Source: Ruminococcaceae bacterium UBA5891
GTDB lineage: Bacteria > Bacillota > Clostridia > Oscillospirales > Acutalibacteraceae
Direction of reading: 5' to 3'
DNA: 64,000 nt
NCBI GenBank assembly: GCA_002431945.1
Contig: DJET01000054.1
Span: 1 to 64,000 of the forward strand
The notes beneath the pieces are model-generated. The model ran no database searches. It was given only the letters and a program-made list of their open reading frames with translations, and had not been told where the DNA came from. Shown here piece after piece: positions 23,412-30,830 of this stretch. The position numbers and the translations under genes were made by a program. The first letter of the stretch is position 1; each line of letters begins with the position of its first letter.

Positions 23412-23498
23412 TAAAAGAAAAAGCGGGGAAATTCCCCGCCATTCGGTGGACCAGGGTCTCTCGACCAGCCCAAATAGCAATATTGCTATCTTTATTGT
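23412..23498 (-). ncRNA. Candidate ~87-nt small RNA with its own promoter and terminator
   Basis: On the minus strand a perfect promoter (23,533-23,505) should start a transcript near 23,498. The RNA would contain a perfect 16-bp palindrome, ATAGCAATATTGCTAT (23,489-23,474), a GGTC-GAGA-GACC hairpin (23,466-23,455), and a final stem GCGGGG/CCCCGC (23,439-23,423) followed by TTTTTCTTTT. No good ribosome binding site is present. The open frame over this strand (23,334-23,549) starts upstream of the transcript and is unlikely to be coding. I do not know the family; a search against Rfam (for example Clostridia-specific motifs) would decide. Confidence 0.65.
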
Positions 23499-23504
23499 AT
23501 GTTT

Positions 23505-23533
23505 ATTATACAGTAAAAATCCCAATTTGTCAA
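23505..23533 (-). promoter_or_regulatory. Perfect promoter of the candidate small RNA
   Basis: On the minus strand TTGACA (23,533-23,528) and TATAAT (23,510-23,505) are 17 bp apart. Confidence 0.85.
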
Positions 23534-23617
23534 TGTCATATATAAGCAAATTTTGGAATCGTTGTTTTTTTATACAAGGGACGCCGCCAACCCCTTAGCG
23601 TACGCCCCGATTAAAAA

Positions 23618-23650
23618 GGACAAGTTTATTATATGCATTTGCATTTACCT
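23618..23650 (+). repeat. Direct repeat of about 30 bp, copy 2
   Basis: This copy opens GGACAAGTTTAT and closes ATTTACCTT like 23,247-23,275, with a duplicated GCATTT in the middle. It lies about 70 bp upstream of the operon 3 promoter. Confidence 0.6.
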
Positions 23651-23716
23651 TGTCAAGTTTTAAAGGCGGTTTTTGCAAATTTATTTTTATTCCGAATAAT
23701 CTAAGAATTAAAGGTG

Positions 23717-23745
23717 TTGACAAAATGCTTTTTCCTTTGTATAAT
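23717..23745 (+). promoter_or_regulatory. Perfect consensus promoter of operon 3
   Basis: TTGACA at 23,717-23,722 and TATAAT at 23,740-23,745 are 17 bp apart. The predicted start is near 23,752. The similarity to the operon 2 leader begins just downstream of the -10 box, so the transcript itself, not the promoter spacer, is what is conserved. Confidence 0.9.
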
Positions 23746-23803
23746 ATAAATGTTCTTAGGTTTGATTGAAGTTCCCCTCGGGGGACATAGGTTTGATGCA
23801 CAA

Positions 23804-23841
23804 GGTCGGATTACTCTTAACAGGATAATTCTGCCTTTTTT
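23804..23841 (+). terminator. Leader terminator 1, copy 2
   Basis: GGTCGGATTACTC pairs with GGATAATTCTGCC, followed by TTTTTT. The stem has two mismatches in 13, so it is slightly weaker than copy 1. Confidence 0.65.
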
Positions 23842-23894
23842 ATTTTCTGCAAAGAACGATAACTGAATAAATCCAATCGGTAATTACAAGAATT

Positions 23895-23935
23895 GACCGG
23901 CTCTAACTCTTCGGAGATGGGGCCGGTCTTTTTTT
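23895..23935 (+). terminator. Leader terminator 2, copy 2
   Basis: GACCGGCTCTA pairs with TGGGGCCGGTC (11 bp), with an inner CTC-TTCG-GAG hairpin, followed by TTTTTTT. Pairs 6, 7, 10 and 11 of the stem differ from copy 1 with pairing kept. Confidence 0.85.
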
Positions 23936-23973
23936 GTTTTACAAATAAAAAACAGAAAGGACGACCCCAAATC

Positions 23974-25473
23974 ATGAGTGAAAACAACCCTCTGAACGAC
24001 TTTTTGGAAATGGAGGAAAACGGCAGCGAGTCTTTTGCAGACTTCCCATTTGGTGCCCCTTCACCACAGACTGTTGTTCAAAATGCCGCGGCACAACCCC
24101 CGGCGCCTGCAGTACAGGTACAACAAGCTCCTGTATCGCAAACGCCGCAACAGACGGCACAGCCTATGCAACCGCCCGCTCAAAATGCAGCACCTGCACC
24201 TGTGGCTCCTCAAGAATCATTGTTTGAAGCAGCGGTTGCACAAACGCCTATTGCAGCACAAGCGTCCACAGTTCAGGCACCTGCATCAGCGACGCCCGTT
24301 GCACCGGCTCCTGTCACAAATCCCCCTGCCGAAGCCCCGATTCAGCAGACCATTGCCGAAGCGGCAGATCCGTTTGCCGTTGCTCTCGCATCTGCAAAGG
24401 CTCAGAGCGAAAACCGTTTGGTTGAAAGCTGCGTAAATCGTGAAGCTATCTTTAGCTATGGCAAGGCAAAAGAACCGATTACCGACCGTGAATTCACCTT
24501 TGAAGATCTCCGTGAAAAGTACGAAAGCGACTTTCCGGAGTTAGCCGAAAGTAAAAAGGTTGAGTGGACAGTTACCTATGGTAAAGAAAGCAAAACCATT
24601 AACAATCCCGGCTCTGATAAAATTTATGAAATCAAGGCGGAAATCGAAAAATCCAAAAAGTTCTTAGACGGTATCAAGAAAGCAAAGAACGATGCCGATA
24701 GGAGCCCCGAATGTATTGTTAAGCCGCGTATCAAGGCTCAAAGCAAGGGTGAAGTTATTCCGTTGTCTTCGTACAAGGAATTCTGCACAACTCTTGACGA
24801 CGCCCGCAAAAGCGATAAGGCTATTGTACTCCTCCCGTCTGAGGACGGGAGGCTCTATCAAATGCGAAAAACGCCTGTCGGGACTTTCACAGCCCCGGTA
24901 GGCAAGCTGCCGGAGTTTCCCGGCATCATTCCGGGATTTCAAATGACCGTCCCCAAAATCCCCATGTATCTATTATTATTTATTTGGGATTTTTTTGCGG
25001 GACTGTCTAAAAGATACACCCTGGAAGCGCTGGTACATATCCTTTATGATACAAAGCGTAACAAGTACACCGTTCGGATACCAAAGCAAAAGCTAACCCA
25101 CATAAGCGTTGATTGCGTTATGGAAGAAGATTATCCGGAACATATGATTCATGTGATGGATATTCATTCCCATAATGTAATGCCCGCAGAATTTTCAACT
25201 GTTGATGACGAGGATGAGAGACCTACGCGGCTTTATGCCGTTATGGGCAGGCTGGACAGGGTTTTACCGGATATTACGGTAAGAGCAAGCTGCGGCGGGA
25301 AGTTTATTCCCGTAAATCCCGCAGATGTGTTCGATATCAAGTCCACATCATTCCCGCATCCGAAAATCTGGGATGAAAAGATCGAATTGCCAAAACCCGA
25401 AGACATATTGACATTGCCTGCATCAAAGCCGAGATCAAAATTTCGCTTTTGGCGAACGGGAGATAAAATATGA
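23974..25473 (+). CDS. PRTRC-A-like protein: JAMM/JAB domain with a possible ubiquitin-like segment
   Basis: The 499-residue product starts at ATG 23,974 (AGAAAGGA upstream); the frame open from 23,893 runs through the terminator and is rejected. Residues ~25-135 are a proline/alanine/glutamine-rich linker. Residues ~171-215 (EFTFEDLREKYESDFPEL) resemble the ubiquitin-like PRTRC protein C/Prok_Ub pattern. The C-terminal part has a JAMM metal site: a glutamate in TLEALVHILYD (about 350) and HSH at about 397-399 followed by seven residues, then STVD. JAMM proteins cut ubiquitin-like conjugates. It is followed at once by an E1-like gene (4-bp overlap). The ubiquitin-like assignment is by eye; the JAMM call is stronger. 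Confidence 0.8.
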   Translation: MSENNPLNDFLEMEENGSESFADFPFGAPSPQTVVQNAAAQPPAPAVQVQQAPVSQTPQQTAQPMQPPAQNAAPAPVAPQESLFEAAVAQTPIAAQASTVQAPASATPVAPAPVTNPPAEAPIQQTIAEAADPFAVALASAKAQSENRLVESCVNREAIFSYGKAKEPITDREFTFEDLREKYESDFPELAESKKVEWTVTYGKESKTINNPGSDKIYEIKAEIEKSKKFLDGIKKAKNDADRSPECIVKPRIKAQSKGEVIPLSSYKEFCTTLDDARKSDKAIVLLPSEDGRLYQMRKTPVGTFTAPVGKLPEFPGIIPGFQMTVPKIPMYLLLFIWDFFAGLSKRYTLEALVHILYDTKRNKYTVRIPKQKLTHISVDCVMEEDYPEHMIHVMDIHSHNVMPAEFSTVDDEDERPTRLYAVMGRLDRVLPDITVRASCGGKFIPVNPADVFDIKSTSFPHPKIWDEKIELPKPEDILTLPASKPRSKFRFWRTGDKI

Positions 25474-26264
25474 GATATTCATGTACCGCACCCGTTAAAA
25501 TCATCGTTATCGGCGCAGGAGGTACAGGCGGATATGTCATACCGCATTTATACCGTTTGGGTTATGCGTCCCGCCGCCAAGTTCGGATTATAGTCTGCGA
25601 CGGCGATGTAGTTGAACAGAAAAACCTTATTCGTCAGAATTTCATAGCACAAGACATAGGCAGAAACAAAGCTCAGGTACAAGCGGAACGATATTCTGCC
25701 GCTTTTGGTATTGAGTGCGAGTATAAGCCGGATTTTATCGAAAACGATGAGGAACTTTTCAATTTGACATTGCCGGACTTTTATGCAAAACCGTTTTCCG
25801 GAATCTCTGAAACGCAAAAGGTTATTCTGCTCGGATGCGTTGATAATAACAAATCCAGACAGATGTGCCACCGTGTTTTTAACCGACAAAAAGATTTAAT
25901 CTATATTGATTCGGGAAACGGCGAACATACCGGTCAGGTTGTATGCGGAGTGCGTCAGAACGGCAAAACCACCTACAAGCCCGTGGGATCTCTCTATCCG
26001 GATATTTTGGAGGAAGAAGATAAATTTCCATCGGAATTATCCTGTGCCGAAAGAACCGTATCGGCGCCGCAATCGGTTACTGCAAATCTTACCGCTGCTT
26101 CGGCTTTGGTCGGATTTTTATATAACCTTTTGATTGTAGGCGAAATGAATACTCGGTATGTTACTTTTTCATCCAAGCAGATCAATATGCGAGCAGAAAT
26201 CACAAAAAAGCGCAAGAAAAAATCAATCCCAAAACCTGTATCGGAAAGGACTAAATCATTATGA
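25470..26264 (+). CDS. E1/ThiF-like adenylating enzyme
   Basis: This 264-residue protein has the E1 Rossmann fold. GAGGTGG is at about 15-21, and CDGDVVEQKNLIRQNF (about 43-58) carries the D...N..RQ signature that binds ATP. GCVDNNKSR at about 122-130 is the next conserved element. Cys192 in ELSCAERTV is the best candidate for a thioester cysteine. No CXXC zinc pairs are seen, as in some bacterial ThiF forms. The tail is lysine-rich. It matches the ThiF member of PRTRC-type sets and would activate the C-terminus of a ubiquitin-like protein. The ATGA overlap with the next gene suggests coupled translation. Confidence 0.88.
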   Translation: MRYSCTAPVKIIVIGAGGTGGYVIPHLYRLGYASRRQVRIIVCDGDVVEQKNLIRQNFIAQDIGRNKAQVQAERYSAAFGIECEYKPDFIENDEELFNLTLPDFYAKPFSGISETQKVILLGCVDNNKSRQMCHRVFNRQKDLIYIDSGNGEHTGQVVCGVRQNGKTTYKPVGSLYPDILEEEDKFPSELSCAERTVSAPQSVTANLTAASALVGFLYNLLIVGEMNTRYVTFSSKQINMRAEITKKRKKKSIPKPVSERTKSL

Positions 26265-26488
26265 AAGTACGCAACCTTATAATCTCTTATGATGAGCACA
26301 AATGCCGTATTGGAGAACAGAACGGTACGCTTAAAACCATAAGCATTGTGGAAACTTTGCCGAGCGGTAAAAAGAAAACCGTTCATTCGGATATCCACTT
26401 TGAGTCCCAACACAAAAGGCAGGAATATAAAACCCTGTTAAAGCTTTTTAGGCGCTCTCAAGCGGGCGCTGAAAGGAGGGCTGCCTGA
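26261..26488 (+). CDS. Small basic protein (75 aa) in the ubiquitin-like cassette
   Basis: The sequence starts MKVRNLIISYDEHKCRIGEQ with alternating strands and ends in a basic helix (KTLLKLFRRSQAGAERRAA). It is of ubiquitin size and lies between the E1 gene and the next gene, overlapping both starts and stops. A beta-grasp fold is possible, but there is no C-terminal diglycine and no clear PRTRC-C pattern. Function unknown. Confidence 0.6.
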   Translation: MKVRNLIISYDEHKCRIGEQNGTLKTISIVETLPSGKKKTVHSDIHFESQHKRQEYKTLLKLFRRSQAGAERRAA

Positions 26489-26913
26489 TGGGACGAGGAT
26501 ATTGGCTGCCGCCTCAGCATGATAATCTGACTGCCTCAGACGGCTTTTATATAGACAGTTCGGCGGTCTATGCCGACGGTATATCCGTCGGTTGGAATAA
26601 ATTGTTGGACTCCGTATCGGAAAAGCTCATTTTCAAAGAAAAAACCTTTAACAGGTTTTGTGACTGGAAAACCTGCGGTTTAGGACAAAGCTATTTTGTT
26701 TTGCTCTGTAATCGCCATGTAGAGGTTATCGCGGAGGACGCTGACGGATATGTTGCAGTATATGTTATTATTCCCGAAACCTGTGAAGCTCCCGGCTTTG
26801 CCAAGCGTTCTTTTCCACGTTATCTTGCCTTGCTTAAAGAAACACTGACCGAATTGTATCCCGGAGCTGTATCCAAACGGCTAAACTCCCAGCATATTGA
26901 AAAGGTTGGTTAA
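26488..26913 (+). CDS. Hypothetical protein (141 aa) in the ubiquitin-like cassette
   Basis: The protein begins MGRGYWLPPQHDNLTASDGFYID, is mixed alpha/beta, and ends with a helical segment (FPRYLALLKETLTELYPG). Similar proteins are known to me only as conserved proteins of Firmicutes conjugative elements. Its ribosome binding site GGAGG lies in the previous gene's end. The tight overlap suggests it works with the E1/JAMM proteins. Confidence 0.6.
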   Translation: MGRGYWLPPQHDNLTASDGFYIDSSAVYADGISVGWNKLLDSVSEKLIFKEKTFNRFCDWKTCGLGQSYFVLLCNRHVEVIAEDADGYVAVYVIIPETCEAPGFAKRSFPRYLALLKETLTELYPGAVSKRLNSQHIEKVG

Positions 26914-26961
26914 ATCCCTTAGACTGCATTTCATATGCGGTCTTTTTTAATGGAGGAAATT

Positions 26962-28020
26962 ATGCTAATCGACTTTGAATGTTTAACCCTCGAAATTACA
27001 AGGCGCTGTGGTATGAAATGTGCGCACTGTATGCGCGGTGAACCCCAGGATGTTCAGATAGACTTTGATGTAATTCAAACCATTTGCAAAAAGGTGGGGT
27101 GTATAGACCATCTTAATATCACCGGCGGCGAACCTTCTTTAGAACCGAATGCACTGCGATATTTTCTTTTTTATCTTAAAAACTATAATTGCAGGATCGG
27201 ATCTTTTTTCTGTGCAACGAATGCACAAAGATATTCTAAAGAATTTGCGGATATTCTAACAGATTTCTACCACTACTGTGAACACCCTGAATGTTGTATG
27301 CTGACAATAAGCGTTGACCAGTTTCATTCCGAGGCTGATCCGTTAGCTTTGCAAGAATACAGAAAACTTCCTTTTTATAACCCTATCAATGAAAAAGGCA
27401 ATATCTCCGGGAGCAATATTTTAGACGAAGGCAGAGCAAACGATAACGGAATCGGAATGTTTTCCATACCGATAAGTCAGTATATTTACGATGTTAAACT
27501 GGAGGCGGATCGGGTAAAGGTCGGAGACAGGTTGTATATCAATGTTTTCGGTGATGTTCTTCTTGACGCAGATATGAGTTATCTCAGACAGGAGAATGAA
27601 AGCATAGGCAATATTTTGTCGCAATCACTACTGGAAATCATAATGGCTAATGCATTTAAGATTCCGGAACATTGGCACATTCCAAATGAACATGAAATCT
27701 ACTGCATTCATATAACCGCCGACAGGAATATCTTTGTTAAAGGCACTTTTGAAGACAGAAAGTTTTTTCCGACAGCAAGGGAAACATCCGCGGTATATCA
27801 TCGTATTATTCACAACATACATATAACGCCTATCAATCCTGATATCAGTAAAGCTCCGGAAGGTCTTAGACTTGTTACGGAACGGTTGGAGGAAAACACG
27901 GTCAGATGTATAGGAACAAAAATCAATTATGTTGTGCCGGGTGAAACAAGCCCTAACGCAGTGGTGATTGAGGTACTGCGCTGTCCGTTGGGAGGTAATT
28001 TTGATGACTGCATCAAATGA
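26962..28020 (+). CDS. Radical SAM protein
   Basis: The 352-residue product has the radical SAM cluster motif CGMKCAHC (Cys16, Cys20, Cys23; CX3CX2C) and the glycine-rich SAM-binding segment NITGGEPS at about 50-57. ISVDQFHSE follows in the barrel. The C-terminal half has no clear SPASM cluster motif. ATG 26,962 is preceded by GGAGG; an upstream frame from 26,935 is rejected. The substrate is unknown. It is co-transcribed with the ubiquitin-like cassette, and the methyltransferase gene starts within its last 17 bases. Confidence 0.85.
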   Translation: MLIDFECLTLEITRRCGMKCAHCMRGEPQDVQIDFDVIQTICKKVGCIDHLNITGGEPSLEPNALRYFLFYLKNYNCRIGSFFCATNAQRYSKEFADILTDFYHYCEHPECCMLTISVDQFHSEADPLALQEYRKLPFYNPINEKGNISGSNILDEGRANDNGIGMFSIPISQYIYDVKLEADRVKVGDRLYINVFGDVLLDADMSYLRQENESIGNILSQSLLEIIMANAFKIPEHWHIPNEHEIYCIHITADRNIFVKGTFEDRKFFPTARETSAVYHRIIHNIHITPINPDISKAPEGLRLVTERLEENTVRCIGTKINYVVPGETSPNAVVIEVLRCPLGGNFDDCIK

Positions 28021-29401
28021 ACAGCAGCAACAGACCGCTTTTTGCCTTAAAGAAATCAAAAACTCCAAAGCTTTAATCATAACATTAGCGGCGGGGTTTC
28101 CTAAACTTCGCGCCGCTTATGGAAAATACAAAGGCACAGGGCTAAAGCGTGAGTATGATTCGCTTGTTGACCTTCAAAAAGCTGTAAAACGATTATTGGA
28201 AGAATTTCCCGCCTTAATACTACAGCTTGACGAGTACGGCGACAGTGAACTTTCAAAGACAGCAGAGCGGTTATACGGTGTTCTCAAAAAATATAACTAC
28301 CTGGGAACTCCCGATTATTCTAAGCTCTGTATGGCTTTGGAAAGCTTTACCAACAGGTTGCCTGCAGCAGACCATAACATCAATACTGCAAAATTAGCGC
28401 GCCTTATGAACCGTGCCCGAATGGGTTATTTCCCAACGGATTTATCTCATGTGGAAATGCTGAAAGATGCCATTGTGTTTCCCGAAGAATCGGTCAACCT
28501 TATTGACCCCTGCTGCGGCGAGGGATTGGCTTTACAGGCATTTGCCAAAGGAGCTAATGCAAAAACCTACGGCATAGAAATTGACGAAGTACGCGGCGAA
28601 GAAGCACAAAAACGCATCCTGCGCGTCGGCTACGGCAGTTTCTTTCATTCAAGAATAAGTCTTCATTCTTTTCAGGGCTTATGGCTTAATCCGCCGTATC
28701 TTTCCGTTCCCTCCGAACACGGCAATAAAAGACTTGAAAAAGCTTTTCTTGCAGACAGTTTGCGGCTTCTGCAAATTGGCGGAATTATGGTTTATATCGT
28801 TCCGTATTACCGTGTAACGCCCGATGTATGCCGCGTACTATGTGAGAACTTTACAGATCTGCGGGTACACAAGTTTATCGGTAAGGAATATGAGCGTTTT
28901 AAACAAGTTGCCGTTATCGGCAGGAGAATCGAACGGTGCGAGGCTGAAAAACAAGCTAAAAAGCTATCTGAATATATGCTTGGCGCCGACAAATTACCCC
29001 TAATCACAGATTTGCCGAAGGAATGTTATGAGATGCCTGCGGCAACAAAAACAGTAGAGCTGTTCAAAGGAGCCGTTTTTAATGTAAACGAGCTTGCAGA
29101 TCAGTTAAAGAAATCGCACAGCACCTTACGGTTATTTGAGGAACGCACCCTGGAAACCAGAGAGCGCAGACCGCTTTTGCCGCTTAATCTGTCGCAAGTG
29201 GGACTTGTAGGCGCAAGCGGAATGATGAACGGACTTATCGAGTGCGAAGTGCCGCATATAATCAAGGGCCGAATCGTCAAAGAGAAAAAGACCAAAATCG
29301 GTATAGAAGACGAAAAAGGCAAAACGGCTGTTCGTGAAATCACATCGAATCGCCTGATATTCAATGTATTAACACCAACCGGGTTAAAATCACTCGGTTA
29401 A
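28004..29401 (+). CDS. Class I SAM-dependent DNA methyltransferase-like protein (DUF6094-type)
   Basis: The product is about 465 residues. Motif I is DPCCGEG at about 167-173, and the N6-adenine catalytic motif is NPPY at about 229-232. The N-terminal ~140 residues are helical; the C-terminal part contains a target-recognition-like stretch and a beta-rich end (CEVPHIIKGRIVKEKKTKIG). GGAGG six bases before ATG 28,004 decides the start. No restriction nuclease gene is adjacent, so it looks like an orphan methyltransferase that could mark or protect the element's DNA. Confidence 0.8.
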   Translation: MTASNEQQQQTAFCLKEIKNSKALIITLAAGFPKLRAAYGKYKGTGLKREYDSLVDLQKAVKRLLEEFPALILQLDEYGDSELSKTAERLYGVLKKYNYLGTPDYSKLCMALESFTNRLPAADHNINTAKLARLMNRARMGYFPTDLSHVEMLKDAIVFPEESVNLIDPCCGEGLALQAFAKGANAKTYGIEIDEVRGEEAQKRILRVGYGSFFHSRISLHSFQGLWLNPPYLSVPSEHGNKRLEKAFLADSLRLLQIGGIMVYIVPYYRVTPDVCRVLCENFTDLRVHKFIGKEYERFKQVAVIGRRIERCEAEKQAKKLSEYMLGADKLPLITDLPKECYEMPAATKTVELFKGAVFNVNELADQLKKSHSTLRLFEERTLETRERRPLLPLNLSQVGLVGASGMMNGLIECEVPHIIKGRIVKEKKTKIGIEDEKGKTAVREITSNRLIFNVLTPTGLKSLG

Positions 29402-29428
29402 AAAAATCAACGAAAAGAGGACAAATCA

Positions 29429-29965
29429 ATGTTAAATCAACAACCCCGCATTTTTACCCCGGAAGAGTCTGCGTTTGCAGCAAAACACTTTGCACAGGTT
29501 TATTCCTTTTTGGCAGAAAACAATCTGTCAGAAGACGATTACTACGATCCTGCTGTAAACGGCTTTTTAAAGGCAGTGCAGCAACATCATACCTTTGCCG
29601 ACACAGACGATTTTAAGCGGTTCGCTGCGGCAATGATGATTGCCGAGTGCACCGCATACGAAAAGTCTTTGCACAGAGCACCGACGGTTATAAATTTCAG
29701 CGAGTGTTACGAAAACGCATATGAGCTTGAAGAAGCTATCACCGATGTAAAGAACACAATGAACGAGGCTATTTCTGCCATTGCTTTTGATGAAACAATG
29801 AAGAGCTTCGATGCCACTCAGAAACGCATTGTGGATCTTTTATTGAAGGGCTATTCCAAAATGGATATTGCCACAATGCTTAGAATGAGCGTTAATGCCC
29901 TGTTTGATGAAATTTGCCTTATTCAGAATAAAGCAACGGCAAATCTCTTGATAATGGCTGCGTAA
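29429..29965 (+). CDS. Sigma-factor-like protein with C-terminal helix-turn-helix
   Basis: The 178-residue product has a region-4-like helix-turn-helix at about 130-172 (TQKRIVDLLLKGYSKMDIAT, then MLRMSVNAL). The N-terminal part is helical but does not show a clear region 2. It could be a divergent sigma factor or a transcription activator for the element. GAGGACAAATCA precedes the start. Confidence 0.6.
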   Translation: MLNQQPRIFTPEESAFAAKHFAQVYSFLAENNLSEDDYYDPAVNGFLKAVQQHHTFADTDDFKRFAAAMMIAECTAYEKSLHRAPTVINFSECYENAYELEEAITDVKNTMNEAISAIAFDETMKSFDATQKRIVDLLLKGYSKMDIATMLRMSVNALFDEICLIQNKATANLLIMAA

Positions 29966-29988
29966 ATAAATACCGGAGGAGAATGTTT

Positions 29989-30483
29989 ATGAATCGTATT
30001 AAATTTTTCTTTGCTAAAATTCGCCTTGCTCTTGCAAATCGCAGAGCAAATATTGCCAAAGACCTTATGGATAAGGTCATCCGCAGCTCCCGTGCCAAAA
30101 CCGAGGAAATTGACTACGCATACGAAAATTTTCTTAACCGTTGCAGGCAGCGGGAAAAAGCGGCGGTTATGCTGAAACGGGCAAATAATGAGAACTCGGA
30201 CAAACCCTTTCTAAAAATAGATCTTGGAATTGAACATTTTATTGTTCAACCCGATGTTTCTGACAAGATAACACGCCACGATGCTTTGGTAGCTGTAACA
30301 CGCCACCGATACGGCGATTGGGGCGAAGTATCCGAACGTCAATGGCTCTGTAATAACAATGGAGTAAAAGATGCCTGCGGCACTATTCGTTCCCGTTATA
30401 TGCTGTTTGGCGGCGGCTATTTCAGTGTTGAAACCGACAAGCGCGCAGGAACAACTAAATTATATCTGGGCGGTGAAGCTTAA
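29989..30483 (+). CDS. Hypothetical protein (164 aa) with basic N-terminus
   Basis: The start at ATG 29,989 fits the GGAGGAG ribosome binding site better than ATG 29,983. The N-terminal ~60 residues are a strongly basic helix (KIRLALANRRANIAKDLMDK). The C-terminal ~90 residues are beta-rich and include GDWGEVSERQWLCNNNGVKD. That segment resembles small proteins common on Clostridia elements. No function is assigned. Confidence 0.6.
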   Translation: MNRIKFFFAKIRLALANRRANIAKDLMDKVIRSSRAKTEEIDYAYENFLNRCRQREKAAVMLKRANNENSDKPFLKIDLGIEHFIVQPDVSDKITRHDALVAVTRHRYGDWGEVSERQWLCNNNGVKDACGTIRSRYMLFGGGYFSVETDKRAGTTKLYLGGEA

Positions 30484-30821
30484 TGACATATGTGCTTGAC
30501 CTCGACCTATTAAGAAAGAAGCTTTCCGTCGCACATTTGCAAAGAGAGAAACCAAAGCATCTGATAAAGCAGCCCGAAGGCGAACTGACGGAGGGCCTCA
30601 GTTATTTGGTTGAAAATGTGTTAAAGCCTCTGTTTGCCGAGCAGAAAATACATTCTGCTGATCTTGATTTTAATGCCTTTGACCAAGGAGATATTACAGA
30701 TTTATACGACTACTATTATGAATATTACTATGACGGTACAAGTGATTGGAAACTCTTGGGTACGGTTTATAAAGTATGCAAGTATGCAAGACCGCTCACA
30801 AGCACCGTTACATTCATATAG
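30483..30821 (+). CDS. Hypothetical protein (112 aa)
   Basis: It starts one base into the previous stop (TAATG). The sequence is helical and contains a tyrosine-rich stretch (DLYDYYYEYYYDGTSDW). I do not recognise it; the tight packing suggests a genuine gene of the operon. Confidence 0.55.
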   Translation: MTYVLDLDLLRKKLSVAHLQREKPKHLIKQPEGELTEGLSYLVENVLKPLFAEQKIHSADLDFNAFDQGDITDLYDYYYEYYYDGTSDWKLLGTVYKVCKYARPLTSTVTFI

Positions 30822-30830
30822 GAGGCACTT

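Larger units (their letters stand above)
23752..23935 (+). ncRNA. Structured leader RNA, copy 2 (twin of 7290-7473)
   Basis: TAGGTTTGAT occurs at 23,757-23,766 and 23,788-23,797 on both sides of a GTTCCC/GGGGAC hairpin. Two terminators follow at 23,804-23,841 and 23,895-23,935. The length equals copy 1. Between the terminators the two copies have diverged more, while the first ~90 nt are nearly identical. The start codon of the first gene is 39 bases after the second terminator. Confidence 0.75.

Noticed and set aside
23334..23549. 71-aa minus-strand open frame across the small-RNA locus
   Set aside because: Its start lies upstream of the strong promoter, so the main transcript would not include it, and no ribosome binding site precedes it. 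The hairpins and terminator fit an RNA better.
23595..23801. 68-aa minus-strand open frame over the operon 3 promoter
   Set aside because: It runs antisense through the promoter and leader; no start signal.
24035..24436. 133-aa basic frame inside the JAMM gene
   Set aside because: It is the alternative-frame reading of the Pro/Ala/Gln-rich linker; composition bias explains its length.
26261..26488. Firm call of a ubiquitin-like protein for the 75-aa gene
   Set aside because: Size and position fit, but there is no diglycine end and no clear family pattern, so it is left as hypothetical.
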